Positions 52,792 to 61,373 are shown, counted from the first letter of the stretch. The stretch: DNA of 64,000 nt from Chitinophaga silvisoli (GCF_003412465.1 NZ_QTJV01000003.1:62001-126000); one strand, 5' to 3'. The notes: a model not told the origin generated them from the sequence alone. Made by a program: numbers and translations.

Positions 52792-53445
52792 TTAATTTTG
52801 TAGTTTATTTCCAAAGGCAAGGTCACCTGCATCACCCAATCCAGGTACAATGTATCCCTTGGCGGTGAGCTCATCATCAATATCCCCGGCCCAAATGGTC
52901 AGGTTATTGTCCGCATATCGTTGTACATATTCGATCCCTACGGTGCAGGCGATTGCTACCACCAGGTGAATGTGTTTTGGTTTTCCAATGCTTTGCAGAT
53001 GTTCGATAGTTTTTACCAGCGACGCACCTGTAGCCAGCATAGGATCAGATATGATGACTATCTGGTCTTCGATGACAGGACTGGATACATATTCCAGGTT
53101 GATATCGAATGAACCATCATGATTATGCTTGCGGTATGCCGATATGAAAGCATGGTCGGCCTTGTCAAAATAATGAACCAATCCCTGGTGCAGGGCTAAA
53201 CCCGCTCTCAGGATGGTAGCTAGTACTGGCTGTTGTTTCAGCACCCGGCAATTGGCAATTCCCAAGGGGGTTTGCACTTCCTTTTCCTCGTATTCCAATG
53301 TCTTGCTGATCTCATAGGCAGCAACTTCACCCACCCGTTCCATGTTCCTTCTGAAACGCATTCTGTCAGTTTGAATTTCCATGCTCCTGATCTCACTCAG
53401 CCATTCTCCTACTAGTGAATTGGTACTACTCAGATTTACTATCAT
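52792..53445 (-). CDS. upp: Uracil phosphoribosyltransferase
   Basis: Salvage enzyme that makes UMP from uracil and PRPP. The 217-residue protein has TDRMRFRRNMERVGEVAAYEI, the PRPP loop VIISDPMLATGASLV, and the C-terminal uracil site YIVPGLGDAGDLAFG. The start MIVNLSSTNSL fits Bacteroidota Upp proteins. A TAATTTG sequence, one base short of the consensus -7 box, is 5 bases before the ATG. The gene is a single unit, between the VWA gene terminator and the PorP spacer. Confidence 0.96.
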   Translation of the reverse strand: MIVNLSSTNSLVGEWLSEIRSMEIQTDRMRFRRNMERVGEVAAYEISKTLEYEEKEVQTPLGIANCRVLKQQPVLATILRAGLALHQGLVHYFDKADHAFISAYRKHNHDGSFDINLEYVSSPVIEDQIVIISDPMLATGASLVKTIEHLQSIGKPKHIHLVVAIACTVGIEYVQRYADNNLTIWAGDIDDELTAKGYIVPGLGDAGDLAFGNKLQN

Positions 53446-53450
53446 GGCTG

Positions 53451-53457
53451 CAAATTA
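53451..53457 (-). promoter_or_regulatory. Possible -7 box directly before upp
   Basis: TAATTTG on the minus strand, 5 bases before the ATG; one base shorter than TAnnTTTG. Confidence 0.3.
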
Positions 53458-53475
53458 CCACTTTTTTCAATCCAA

Positions 53476-53508
53476 AAAAGAAGGGGCCGATGGAAAAACA
53501 CCGGCCCC
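53476..53508 (-). terminator. Terminator of the VWA protein gene
   Basis: Stem GGGGCCG/CGGCCCC with a 12-base loop and a T-rich tract following on the minus strand, 84 bases after the stop codon. Confidence 0.8.
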
Positions 53509-53591
53509 GGAAGCTATAAGGCGCACTTTCGAGCTTAATAAAAATGTCCCCCTTCAGCAATACTTTGGTTAACAATGGAATGAAAGGCCGG

Positions 53592-55430
53592 CTAATTATC
53601 GTCAGTATCCGCCATGACATTGGAATAGGCCGGTGTACCATTGTTCAGTAACCGGGCTTTTTTGACCAACTGTATGAATTCTGCCCGGTAGCCTTCCTTA
53701 TCAGGTCCTTTGGCACTCTCAGCAAGGCTTAAGACCTGCGCGTAGCTTGCATTTCCCTTGAATTCTGAGTTCCTCAGCAGCATCCCGAATGCAGCGACAG
53801 CAGTGGCCATTTTAAAGTCGTCCGTCACCCTGCTCATAGGTACCACATTCCAGCGCATTCTCTGTGAAAACACCCTGCTGCTGTTGGATTTTGGCTTCTT
53901 ATAACGCACATTTACCGTTAGTGCATCTTCATTCCAGTAGGTCATCATCCTGTCTCCCTGGTCGGGTTTTAGTCCATAGGGCAGGTGATCATCTTCAGGA
54001 GCTGCGATCTCGTACAATGCAGTCACAGTATGGCCTGCACCCATTTCACCACCGTCTTTTTTATCATCGTCAAAGTCTTCAGTATTCAGCATTCTGTCTT
54101 CATACCCGATCAGGCGATAAGAACCCACATAATGAGGGTTAAATTCGACCTGCAGTTTTACATCTTTGGCCACCGTAAAGAGGGTGCCGCCAAACTCCGA
54201 TACCAATGTACGGCGGGCTTCTTCGTAGGTGTCGATATAGGCATAGTTGCCGTTGCCCTTGTCTGCCAGGGTTTCCAGTTTGTTGTCTTTCAGGTTGCCC
54301 ATACCGAAGCCCAGTACAGAGAGGAAAATGCCTTTTTCTTTCTTCCCGGAGATGAGGTTTTCCAGCTCGCTTTCGCTGGAGATTCCCACATTAAAATCAC
54401 CATCGGTAGCGAGGATGACGCGGTTATTGCCATTCTCCAGGTAACCGGCTGCGGCAGTGTTGTATGCCAGTTGAATGCCTGCTCCACCGGCAGTGGATCC
54501 GCCAGCTTCCAGTTTATCCAATGCATCCATGATGGTGATCTTTTCACTACCAGGTGTAGACGGCAATACGATGCCTGCTGCCCCTGCATATACGACGATC
54601 GCTACATGGTCGATGGGGCGGAGCTGCTGTGTGAGTGCTTTTAGTGACTGAATCACCAGTGGCAGCTTGTTGGGGGCACCCATGGAGCCTGATACATCGA
54701 TGAGGAAAACCAGGTTGGCAGGAGGGAGTTTCTCATTCGATACTTCCATGGCTTTCACACCGATTCTTAGCAGCTGGTGCCTGGGTTCCCAGGGGCATTT
54801 CATCATGTCTGTATAGATAGCTACCGGGTCATTACCGCCAGGCGGCCTATATTGGTAGTCAAAATAATTGATCATTTCTTCCACCCTGACAGCATCGGCA
54901 GGAGGGAGCTCGCCATTGTTGAGAAAACGGCGTACGTTGGAGTAGGCGGCTCTGTCTACATCCACAGCGAAAGTGCTGAGCGGATGGGCTTCTGCATTCA
55001 TGAAGCGGTTGCCGGCAATAGGGTCATATTCTTCATGGTCAGGATCTTTTCCGGAGATAGTGGACACGCAACCGGAAGTACTATACCTTTTGGAAGTAAC
55101 GCCATATCCTACCACTAACACCTCGCTTAACTGTGACTTTGAAGGCTCCAGGGATATTGAAATATTGGATTGTTTTTCAGCAACCGGGATTTCTTTAGTG
55201 GTATAACCAATCAGACTGGCTACTAAAGTAATATTCCCTTTTGGGGCACTGAGGTGGTATTCACCCTTCGCATTCGTAATGGTGCCAAGTGCAGTACCTT
55301 TTATCCTAACGGATACACTGGGTAGTGGCTGGTGGCTGTCGGTATCGCTGACAATTCCGGTCAGGATCCGCTGGGCCTGCGCCTGGATATTAATAAGCCC
55401 TGCCAGCAACAGGAATAGGTACTTTAGCAT
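53592..55430 (-). CDS. von Willebrand factor A protein with CarboxypepD-like N-terminus
   Basis: A 612-residue exported protein. Signal peptide MLKYLFLLLAGLINIQAQAQ; residues 21-97 are a CarboxypepD_reg-like Ig domain (GIVSDTDSHQPLPSVSVRIK), followed by LSEVLVVGYG, the short segment that normally joins this domain to the plug of SusC-type receptors. Then comes the YfbK-type N-terminal region (STFAVDVDRAAYSNVRRFLN), a VWA domain with MIDAS DVSGSMG (Asp245), and a DUF3520-like C-terminal part (KDVKLQVEFNPHYVGSYRLI). It is probably periplasmic or surface exposed and binds a divalent ion and a partner protein. The ATG at 55428-55430 is preferred over an upstream TTG. No neighbouring receptor gene. 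Confidence 0.88.
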   Translation of the reverse strand: MLKYLFLLLAGLINIQAQAQRILTGIVSDTDSHQPLPSVSVRIKGTALGTITNAKGEYHLSAPKGNITLVASLIGYTTKEIPVAEKQSNISISLEPSKSQLSEVLVVGYGVTSKRYSTSGCVSTISGKDPDHEEYDPIAGNRFMNAEAHPLSTFAVDVDRAAYSNVRRFLNNGELPPADAVRVEEMINYFDYQYRPPGGNDPVAIYTDMMKCPWEPRHQLLRIGVKAMEVSNEKLPPANLVFLIDVSGSMGAPNKLPLVIQSLKALTQQLRPIDHVAIVVYAGAAGIVLPSTPGSEKITIMDALDKLEAGGSTAGGAGIQLAYNTAAAGYLENGNNRVILATDGDFNVGISSESELENLISGKKEKGIFLSVLGFGMGNLKDNKLETLADKGNGNYAYIDTYEEARRTLVSEFGGTLFTVAKDVKLQVEFNPHYVGSYRLIGYEDRMLNTEDFDDDKKDGGEMGAGHTVTALYEIAAPEDDHLPYGLKPDQGDRMMTYWNEDALTVNVRYKKPKSNSSRVFSQRMRWNVVPMSRVTDDFKMATAVAAFGMLLRNSEFKGNASYAQVLSLAESAKGPDKEGYRAEFIQLVKKARLLNNGTPAYSNVMADTDDN

Positions 55431-55505
55431 AGTCAAATGGTTTAATCTGCTTCATGATGCTGGTCAGGGTATAGATTCCATAATCCCCGGGAAAAAAATA
55501 TCGTA

Positions 55506-55513
55506 TAGATTTG
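55506..55513 (+). promoter_or_regulatory. -7 box of anmK
   Basis: TAGATTTG, an exact TAnnTTTG match, 15 bases before the anmK ATG. Confidence 0.45.
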
Positions 55514-55528
55514 CACAAATTTTAGGGC

Positions 55529-56593
55529 ATGGTATACAATGTAATTGGAGTTACTTCAGGTAGCTCACTTGATGGCTTGGACCTGGTGTTTGTAGGTTTG
55601 ACAGAGGTGAGAGGCAAGTGGACGTATGAAATCAAAGCCGCTGAGCGTAAAGCATATACAGAAGACTGGAAGGAAAAACTGTCAAATGCAGCGAACCTGC
55701 CTGCAAGAGATTATTTTCTGCTGCATAGTGAATACGGGCATTATATCGGGCAAGCGGTAAATGATTTTATAGCTACCCATGGTTTTGATCACCAGGTACA
55801 TTTTATCACCACGCATGGTCATACTGTATTCCACATGCCTTCTCAGAAGATGACGGCACAGCTGGGCGATGGTGCGGCTATTACGGCGGTGACAGGTCTC
55901 TCCGTGATCAGCGACCTCCGGGCGATGGATGTTGCGCTGGGTGGTAAAGGTGCACCTTTATTGCCGGTAGCAGAGCAATTGTTGTTCCCTAACCTGGCTT
56001 ACAGGGTGAACCTGGGAGAGAATGCCACTATTTCCGCGCAGAAAGATGGAGAACTGGTAGCATTTGATGTATGTCCCTGCAATTATGTGCTGGATGCACT
56101 GGCGGAAACATTGGGTCGTGCGTATGATGAAGATGGAAAGCTGGCTGCTGGCGGAGTTACCGATCAGCAACTGCTGGATGCGCTGAACGGCTTGTCATAT
56201 TATGCACAGCCTTATCCAAAAACACTGACAAATAAGTTTGGTACCACTACCGTGTTGCCCCTGATTCAGGGGCATCAGCTGTCAACACAGGGTAAGTTGA
56301 ATACCTATACGAAACATATTGCTGCCCAGATAGCGAAGGCGGTGAATCTGATTGGCGGAGAAGGAGGAGAGGTGCTGCTCACAGGCGGGGGTGCACATAA
56401 CAGCTACCTGGTAGAGGCAATCAAAGCATCAGGTTTGAAAGTAACACAGCCTGACGAGCAGACGCTGACATTCAGAACAGGGTTAATGATTGCATTGCTG
56501 GGGACTTTGAGATGGAGACAGGAAACAAATGCATTTGCATCTGTAACGGGTGCAGACCGCGATAGCGTGGGTGGAGCGCTCTGGAGCAACTAA
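55529..56593 (+). CDS. anmK: Anhydro-N-acetylmuramic acid kinase
   Basis: Peptidoglycan recycling enzyme that cleaves and phosphorylates 1,6-anhydro-MurNAc to MurNAc 6-phosphate. The 354 residues carry the AnmK pattern: VIGVTSGSSLDGLDLV at the N-terminus, the HGHTVFHMP segment, QLGDGAAITAVTGLSVISDLR with the catalytic Asp, and the C-terminal LLTGGGAHNSYLVEAIK. It is cytoplasmic. The gene is divergent from the VWA gene (98-base gap) and convergent with adenine deaminase, sharing a strong terminator. The next-step enzyme MurQ is not in the window. Confidence 0.95.
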   Translation: MVYNVIGVTSGSSLDGLDLVFVGLTEVRGKWTYEIKAAERKAYTEDWKEKLSNAANLPARDYFLLHSEYGHYIGQAVNDFIATHGFDHQVHFITTHGHTVFHMPSQKMTAQLGDGAAITAVTGLSVISDLRAMDVALGGKGAPLLPVAEQLLFPNLAYRVNLGENATISAQKDGELVAFDVCPCNYVLDALAETLGRAYDEDGKLAAGGVTDQQLLDALNGLSYYAQPYPKTLTNKFGTTTVLPLIQGHQLSTQGKLNTYTKHIAAQIAKAVNLIGGEGGEVLLTGGGAHNSYLVEAIKASGLKVTQPDEQTLTFRTGLMIALLGTLRWRQETNAFASVTGADRDSVGGALWSN

Positions 56594-56640
56594 CGGGGTA
56601 GTTGAAATTTCTTTTTAGCCTGCCGCAGGCGCAGGCCCTG

Positions 56641-56692
56641 GCAACCCGATTGACTTTTACCGAAGGTGAAAGTCAATCGGGTTGTTTTTTTA
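56641..56692. terminator. Bidirectional terminator between anmK and adenine deaminase
   Basis: Long stem, GCAACCCGATTGACTTT paired with AAAGTCAATCGGGTTG plus T runs; it touches the deaminase stop codon. Confidence 0.93.
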
Positions 56693-58327
56693 TTGCACTA
56701 ATGGCGTAAAGGCAAATACATCTCCATCAAACAATCCTTTGTCACTCAATTTCAAATGTGGGATCACCAGCAGTGCCATAAATGACAATGTCATAAACGG
56801 TGCGCCCAGCTCACTCCCCAATCCCTTCGCTGCCTTATCCAGCTGACTATACTGCTCTGCCACAGTATACCCATCCAGGTTACTCATCAATCCGGCTACA
56901 GGCAAAGGTAATACACGCACTTCGCCATTATCGGCCACACTCACACCACCCTGTGATGCAATCACTGAATTGATAGCCTGCACAATGCTTTCATCATCCA
57001 CACCTACCGCAATAATATTATGACTGTCGTGTGCCACAGAAGATGCAATGGCACCACGTTTAAATCCAAATCGCTTAATAAACGCCAGTGCCACAGGAGC
57101 AGGATTATACCTGTTCACCACCACCAGTTTCAATACATCTTTTTCTACATTGCTGTACAGTGCACCATCAAGGACCGGCAATTCTTCTATCAATGTATTC
57201 GTGATCAGCTGACCATCTAATGCTTCGATGACCTTTACTTTTGCAGTACTACCTTCAACCACTATACGTAAGTCTTCTATAGAGACCGGCTTGCAGTCAA
57301 AATTATTGATCACCGGTGCTACAGGTGCTGTTATCAGCGTTTTCCCGTCTTTGGCTACCAGGATACCGTTTACATAAGTCGCCTGGATGTTGAATTGCTG
57401 AAGATCGTTGGTAACAATAAAATCTGCTGCATCACCTACTCTCAGTAATCCCGCCGGGATCTTATAATGCTCTACAGGGTTGATACATGCTGCACGCAAT
57501 ACTTTGAAGAGATCTACACCATGTGCCAATGCTCTCCGCACCAGCACATTGATATGTCCTTCCACCAGGTTGTCAGGATGCTTGTCGTCACTACAGAACA
57601 TCATGTTATCAGAATGCGCATGCAACAGGTGCACCAATGCTTCGAAGTTCCTGGCAGCACTACCTTCCCTGATGAGGATCTTCATGCCATACTTCAGTTT
57701 ATCCAGCGCTTCTTCGGCAGTAAAACATTCATGATCCGTACTAATGCCTGCGTCGATATATTGTTTTGCTGCATCGCCTCTCAGGCCTGGTGCGTGGCCA
57801 TCTACGGGCTTGTTTACTTTCTTTGCAGCAGCAATCTTAGCCATTACATCCGGATCATTATGCAGCACGCCGGGAAAGTTCATCATCTCTGTGAGATATA
57901 ATACTTCAGGCAATGCAAGTAAGGCTTCCACATCGCTCACAGTAACAGTCGCCCCGGCTGTTTCAAAGATGGTAGCAGGTACACAGGAAGGTGCGCCGAA
58001 GCAGAATTTGAACGGCACTGTCTTTCCATTATCCAGCATGTATTTCACACCTTCCACGCCACATACGTTTGCAATTTCATGCGGATCAGATACTGTAGCT
58101 ATTGTACCATGCACCACGGCCAGCCGTGCAAATTCCGAAGGCGTGAGCATCGCGCTTTCCACATGCACATGTGCATCTACAAAGCCTGGTAAAATATACT
58201 GCTGATAAGTACCCTGGTCTTCGCTGATACTGCTGATCTTTCCATCGGTGACCTGTATGGTGCCGGGGTAAATGCGTTGTGCAGGAATGTCTATGATATT
58301 GCCAGAGATCTGGAAGTGCTGTGCCAT
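56690..58327 (-). CDS. ade: Adenine deaminase
   Basis: Amidohydrolase-type enzyme that deaminates adenine to hypoxanthine in purine salvage. The 545 residues have the metal site PGFVDAHVHVESAML, then SDPHEIANVCGVEGVKYML, DGHAPGLRGDAAKQYIDAGI, and the Ade-specific SDDKHPDNLVEGHINVLVRR and SVAHDSHNIIAVGVDDE. Usual length is 540-590. The ATG at 58325-58327 begins MAQHFQISG. It follows the WYL regulator gene by 9 bases, so the regulator may control this operon. Confidence 0.95.
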   Translation of the reverse strand: MAQHFQISGNIIDIPAQRIYPGTIQVTDGKISSISEDQGTYQQYILPGFVDAHVHVESAMLTPSEFARLAVVHGTIATVSDPHEIANVCGVEGVKYMLDNGKTVPFKFCFGAPSCVPATIFETAGATVTVSDVEALLALPEVLYLTEMMNFPGVLHNDPDVMAKIAAAKKVNKPVDGHAPGLRGDAAKQYIDAGISTDHECFTAEEALDKLKYGMKILIREGSAARNFEALVHLLHAHSDNMMFCSDDKHPDNLVEGHINVLVRRALAHGVDLFKVLRAACINPVEHYKIPAGLLRVGDAADFIVTNDLQQFNIQATYVNGILVAKDGKTLITAPVAPVINNFDCKPVSIEDLRIVVEGSTAKVKVIEALDGQLITNTLIEELPVLDGALYSNVEKDVLKLVVVNRYNPAPVALAFIKRFGFKRGAIASSVAHDSHNIIAVGVDDESIVQAINSVIASQGGVSVADNGEVRVLPLPVAGLMSNLDGYTVAEQYSQLDKAAKGLGSELGAPFMTLSFMALLVIPHLKLSDKGLFDGDVFAFTPLVQ

Positions 58328-58336
58328 GATTTTAAT

Positions 58337-59338
58337 TTAATAACGTTCTAACATTGCTTTTGCTTCTGCTGCTATCTTCTCCGCCAGCTGTGCAGGTTGA
58401 ACCACCTTTACATTTGCGCCGTAACTCAGCAGTAGCATCGTCAGCTCATGATTGATCACCACATTGATAGAGATACGGCATTCATCAGCCGTATCAGATT
58501 CCACCTGTTGTGAAGGATGGATAGCCTGTGTCTTGATATACTTACCCTGATGCGGTGTAAAAGAAAGGACTACTTTCTCTGGTTCACCCTGCGGCACTGT
58601 CACACCAATAGCATGCTGGAAATAGCTGGCATCATCAAAGTTCTTCTCGTCAAATTTCTTGTCAGTCGGCCACAGATCCAATATCCGATCCAGTGCAAAG
58701 GTCAGCAGGGTACCACCTTTCGCTTTCTGACTTTTACCTACCAGGTAGAAACGGGATTGATATTCCCTGACGTGATAAGGCTCTACCCAGTGCTCTTTTG
58801 GCTCATTGCGGTCAAAGCTCTGGTAGGAGATCCTGATCACATCCAGGTTTTTGATAGCGTCTACAATCGAAGGTATATGCGATGCACCTTTATACTGAGT
58901 GGCACGCGAGAAGCGGATCAGGCCTTTGTGCTCTAACACTTCACGGTTTTGTTTCAGGCTGGCGGCTATCTTCAGGATCGCATCTTCAAACTGCTCAATC
59001 ACGGGCAGGCTACGGAACTGCTCCAGTATACCAATAGCGATCTCCAGGCCTTCCAGGTCTGCTTCTTCGATGGGAATATTGTTTATAGAGTAGGTCTCAT
59101 CTTCATATGCATATGTACCACTTGCCCTGTCGTAAACAATAGGGGCATTGTAGTTCAGTTCCGGATCATGGCGCATATCCTGTATATCTTTTTGAATAGT
59201 ACGTACGGAAATGCTTTTGTCCATTTTTCGGGAGACAAACTCTATAAGATCATCGAGGGTGGGTTTTTTCAGACGTTTATTTCGCAACCGCTCATCAATC
59301 CAGCGATAACGAGAAACAGCATCCTTATTCTTCGGCAT
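58337..59338 (-). CDS. WYL-domain transcriptional regulator
   Basis: A 333-residue DNA-binding protein. The N-terminal winged helix (RYRWIDERLRNKRLKKPTLD and SVRTIQKDIQDMRHD) leads to a WYL domain at about 160-240 (IRISYQSFDRNEPKEHWVEP, then REYQSRFYLVGKSQK, where the family WYL triplet is worn to FYL) and a WCX extension. WYL proteins often sense nucleotide ligands or nucleic acids. Being 9 bases upstream of adenine deaminase on the same strand, it may control purine salvage; this is inference. A TAATTTTG box lies just one base before the ATG, too close for a normal promoter. Confidence 0.9.
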   Translation of the reverse strand: MPKNKDAVSRYRWIDERLRNKRLKKPTLDDLIEFVSRKMDKSISVRTIQKDIQDMRHDPELNYNAPIVYDRASGTYAYEDETYSINNIPIEEADLEGLEIAIGILEQFRSLPVIEQFEDAILKIAASLKQNREVLEHKGLIRFSRATQYKGASHIPSIVDAIKNLDVIRISYQSFDRNEPKEHWVEPYHVREYQSRFYLVGKSQKAKGGTLLTFALDRILDLWPTDKKFDEKNFDDASYFQHAIGVTVPQGEPEKVVLSFTPHQGKYIKTQAIHPSQQVESDTADECRISINVVINHELTMLLLSYGANVKVVQPAQLAEKIAAEAKAMLERY

Positions 59339-59411
59339 GCAAAATTATTTAGGTGCTAAAATTAATGAAATTGATTTTATCGGTACGCAAATCCTCTGCG
59401 CGTGGTGCTGC

Positions 59412-59419
59412 TACTTTTG
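59412..59419 (+). promoter_or_regulatory. -7 box of the unknown gene at 59438
   Basis: TACTTTTG, an exact TAnnTTTG match, 18 bases before the first ATG (59438). Confidence 0.45.
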
Positions 59420-59437
59420 TATTGTCAATAACACGAG

Positions 59438-60031
59438 ATGTATATGAAACAGTTAAAAACAACGTCTTCAGTAAATACATGCCCTGCGATATCAATAGGC
59501 CAGATCATCCTCGATGATTCCAACTATATCACTATGTGGGGTAATCTGCAGCAGGGTGATAACTGGACCCGTTGCGACTTTGTGACCACTTACGAAGTGC
59601 TTAACACGATGCTGCGCTATGTGCAGGACAGGAATGATGCCGTGCAGATGACCATTGTGAAGAAGCTGGAAGATATGCAGCAGATACCGGAAATCATCGA
59701 CCTGGAGGCGGAACTGGGCAGTGCGGTTGTGTTTGACAATATGAACTTTTTATTATCCCGCCCTGGCTTCCGTGACCAGGGAACGTGGATCGAATATACT
59801 GACGGCGAATGCTACTATATTGAGCAGGTGACCCCGGCCATCCCCGTTAAGAATACCCAGTATGATAAGAAGATAGGACAGTGCATGGACATGCTTTATA
59901 TGAGCTATGAACTGTATCTGGGCTATCTGGAGCTGGATTTCGACGAGGATGGTGCCCGTCAGAAAGCGGATCTGGTAGATGATCTTAAGTATACCCTTGC
60001 CTATTACGCATGGAAAGAAAGAACGATATAA
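59438..60031 (+). CDS. Uncharacterised protein of 197 residues
   Basis: I do not recognise a family. The protein is soluble, without signal peptide, acidic and helical, rich in Tyr, Met and Asp. Notable segments: ISIGQIILDDSNYITMWGNL at the start, QQGDNWTRCDFVTTYEVLNT, VFDNMNFLLSRPGFRDQGTW, and a C-terminal helix LDFDEDGARQKADLVDDLKY. It has four Cys. Both ATG 59438 and ATG 59444 are possible; a -7 box 18 bases before supports a start here. It is divergent from the WYL regulator and stands alone. The good codon use and clean frame argue for a real gene, perhaps limited to Chitinophagaceae. Confidence 0.8.
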   Translation: MYMKQLKTTSSVNTCPAISIGQIILDDSNYITMWGNLQQGDNWTRCDFVTTYEVLNTMLRYVQDRNDAVQMTIVKKLEDMQQIPEIIDLEAELGSAVVFDNMNFLLSRPGFRDQGTWIEYTDGECYYIEQVTPAIPVKNTQYDKKIGQCMDMLYMSYELYLGYLELDFDEDGARQKADLVDDLKYTLAYYAWKERTI

Positions 60032-60061
60032 GCATATTGCCAGCCAGAGCGGTTTAAACCT

Positions 60062-60140
60062 TTTCCGAAAGATCTTCCGAAAAGCTTTCCCGAAAGGCTT
60101 TTTCCGACAGATCTTTTCTCAAAGACCTATTCTCAAAGAG
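60062..60140. repeat. Degenerate 12-14 base tandem repeat
   Basis: Six successive units begin with CCGA or CTCA at 60065, 60077, 60090, 60104, 60118 and 60132; examples are CCGAAAGATCTT, CCGAAAAGCTTTC and CCGACAGATCTTTT. Several units centre on palindromes (AGATCT, AAGCTT). Confidence 0.6.
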
Positions 60141-60230
60141 TGATGTAACATATTCTCAAACTACCCTCGAAAAACCCGAATCCCGACCCCTATGATTTTT
60201 GTTGCAAACGTTCAAGCGTGTTATCCCTAA

Positions 60231-60295
60231 TACCTTTGTTCTCAGTTGTTTGTTATGACCTCAGCCCTGCCTGTTTCTCAGGCAGGGATTTTTGC
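60231..60295 (+). ncRNA. Candidate short transcript or leader: -7 box followed by terminator
   Basis: TACCTTTG at 60231-60238 is an exact -7 box; 26 bases later a perfect 9-bp stem CCCTGCCTG/CAGGCAGGG (60265-60287) is followed by ATTTTTG. A transcript from the box would end after about 50 bases. It could be a small RNA, an attenuated leader of the peroxiredoxin gene, or an unrelated terminator of the gene at 59438 (234 bases upstream). Confidence 0.3.
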
Positions 60296-60443
60296 GGGTG
60301 GAAACGGCAGACAGTGCTTTGGAAATTTGCCTGCAGCTGGCTGATATTCCCCTTGCAGCTACCATTTATCCTCTAAAAAAGTTCCGCAGCCCTTTATTTT
60401 CAAAAATTTAACAGCAAAGTCTATAATATTTGTAGGAAATAAC

Positions 60444-60451
60444 TATTTTTG
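60444..60451 (+). promoter_or_regulatory. -7 box of the peroxiredoxin gene
   Basis: TATTTTTG, exact TAnnTTTG, 26 bases before the ATG. Confidence 0.5.
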
Positions 60452-60477
60452 GTAGCGTAACCGTAAAAAGAATAGAT

Positions 60478-61113
60478 ATGAGCTTAAGACTCGGAGATAT
60501 AGCACCAAACTTTCAGGCAAAAACATCGATCGGAGATATAGATTTTTATGAGTTCCTGGGTGATAGCTGGGGAGTATTATTCTCTCACCCTGCTGATTAT
60601 ACCCCGGTTTGTACTACCGAATTAGGTAGGACAGCGGCGTTGAAAGATGAATTCGCCAAACGTAACGTTAAAGTGCTTGCACTCAGTGTTGACCCCGTGG
60701 ATAAACACCTCGGCTGGATCAATGATATCAACGAAACTCAGAACACCAAAGTGGAGTTCCCTATCATCGCAGATGAAGACAGAAAAGTGGCTGATCTGTA
60801 CGATATGATCCACCCAAATGCTTCTGAAACTTTCACTGTCAGGTCACTGTTCATCATTGGCCCGGACAAAAAAGTAAAACTCATCATCACTTACCCGGCT
60901 TCTACAGGAAGAAACTTCCACGAAGTACTGCGCGTAATTGACTCCCTGCAGCTGACAGCTAACTATCAGGTAGCTACCCCGGCAAACTGGCAGGATGGTG
61001 AAGATGTGATCGTAACAGCCGCTGTGAAAACGGAGGATATTCCTGCCCGCTTCCCTAAAGGCCACAAGATTATTAAGCCTTATCTGAGAACAACACCTCA
61101 GCCCAATAAATAA
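60478..61113 (+). CDS. 1-Cys peroxiredoxin (Prx6 type)
   Basis: A 211-residue peroxide-reducing enzyme. The peroxidatic C45 is in SHPADYTPVCTTELG, the Prx6 form of the active site, and there is no second Cys anywhere in the protein, so reduction must come from an external thiol such as bacillithiol or another donor. The C-terminal dimerisation domain (TPANWQDGEDVIVTAAVKTE, then FPKGHKIIKPYLR) is complete and is absent from Bcp. It has its own promoter and two terminators. The name prx6 or ahpC-like appears in databases; I leave the symbol blank. Confidence 0.95.
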   Translation: MSLRLGDIAPNFQAKTSIGDIDFYEFLGDSWGVLFSHPADYTPVCTTELGRTAALKDEFAKRNVKVLALSVDPVDKHLGWINDINETQNTKVEFPIIADEDRKVADLYDMIHPNASETFTVRSLFIIGPDKKVKLIITYPASTGRNFHEVLRVIDSLQLTANYQVATPANWQDGEDVIVTAAVKTEDIPARFPKGHKIIKPYLRTTPQPNK

Positions 61114-61138
61114 GGCGATATTTACAGAAGAAACTTTT

Positions 61139-61170
61139 AAAACCTGCCCACCCAGTGGGTCAGGTTTTTA
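61139..61170 (+). terminator. First terminator after the peroxiredoxin gene
   Basis: Stem AAACCTG/CAGGTTT with inner CCACCC/GGGT pairing, then a T run, about 26 bases after the stop codon. Confidence 0.8.
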
Positions 61171-61210
61171 TTGATAAGAATTTTTAATGGTTGGTTTTTG
61201 ATTTTTACGA

Positions 61211-61238
61211 AACGGGGATTTCTCCCCGTTTTTTTTAT
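61211..61238 (+). terminator. Second terminator after the peroxiredoxin gene
   Basis: Stem AACGGGGA/TCCCCGTT with a four-base loop and eight T. Confidence 0.85.
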
Positions 61239-61320
61239 GCCTGTCCATATTTTAAAAGCAGGAAAGGCATTCCCTTCTAATTTCCCAATCCCCGATTCCA
61301 TCCACCCATTCACCCAAACA

Positions 61321-61348
61321 AAAAAAGGCTGCCCTTGTCAGAGCAGCC
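61321..61348 (-). terminator. Terminator of the RluA-family gene
   Basis: Stem GGCTGC/GCAGCC with a ten-base loop, followed on the minus strand by seven T, 26 bases after the stop codon. Confidence 0.8.
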
Positions 61349-61373
61349 CCGATATTTCAAAAAATCAAAACAC

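Larger units (their letters stand above)
60032..60477. other. 446-base spacer with degenerate short repeats and a promoter-terminator pair
   Basis: No protein gene. Holds an array of degenerate 12-14 base units (60062-60140), a TACCTTTG box (60231-60238) followed closely by a hairpin terminator (60265-60295), and the likely peroxiredoxin promoter (60444-60451). Confidence 0.5.

Noticed and set aside
59339..59347. TAATTTTG box one base before the WYL regulator start as a promoter
   Set aside because: Transcription would begin inside the gene, and no in-frame downstream start keeps the helix-turn-helix, so it is probably a chance match.
60265..60295. Treating the hairpin as a known riboswitch or 6S RNA
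   Set aside because: It is only a simple stem with a T run; no conserved riboswitch core or 6S-type bubble is visible.
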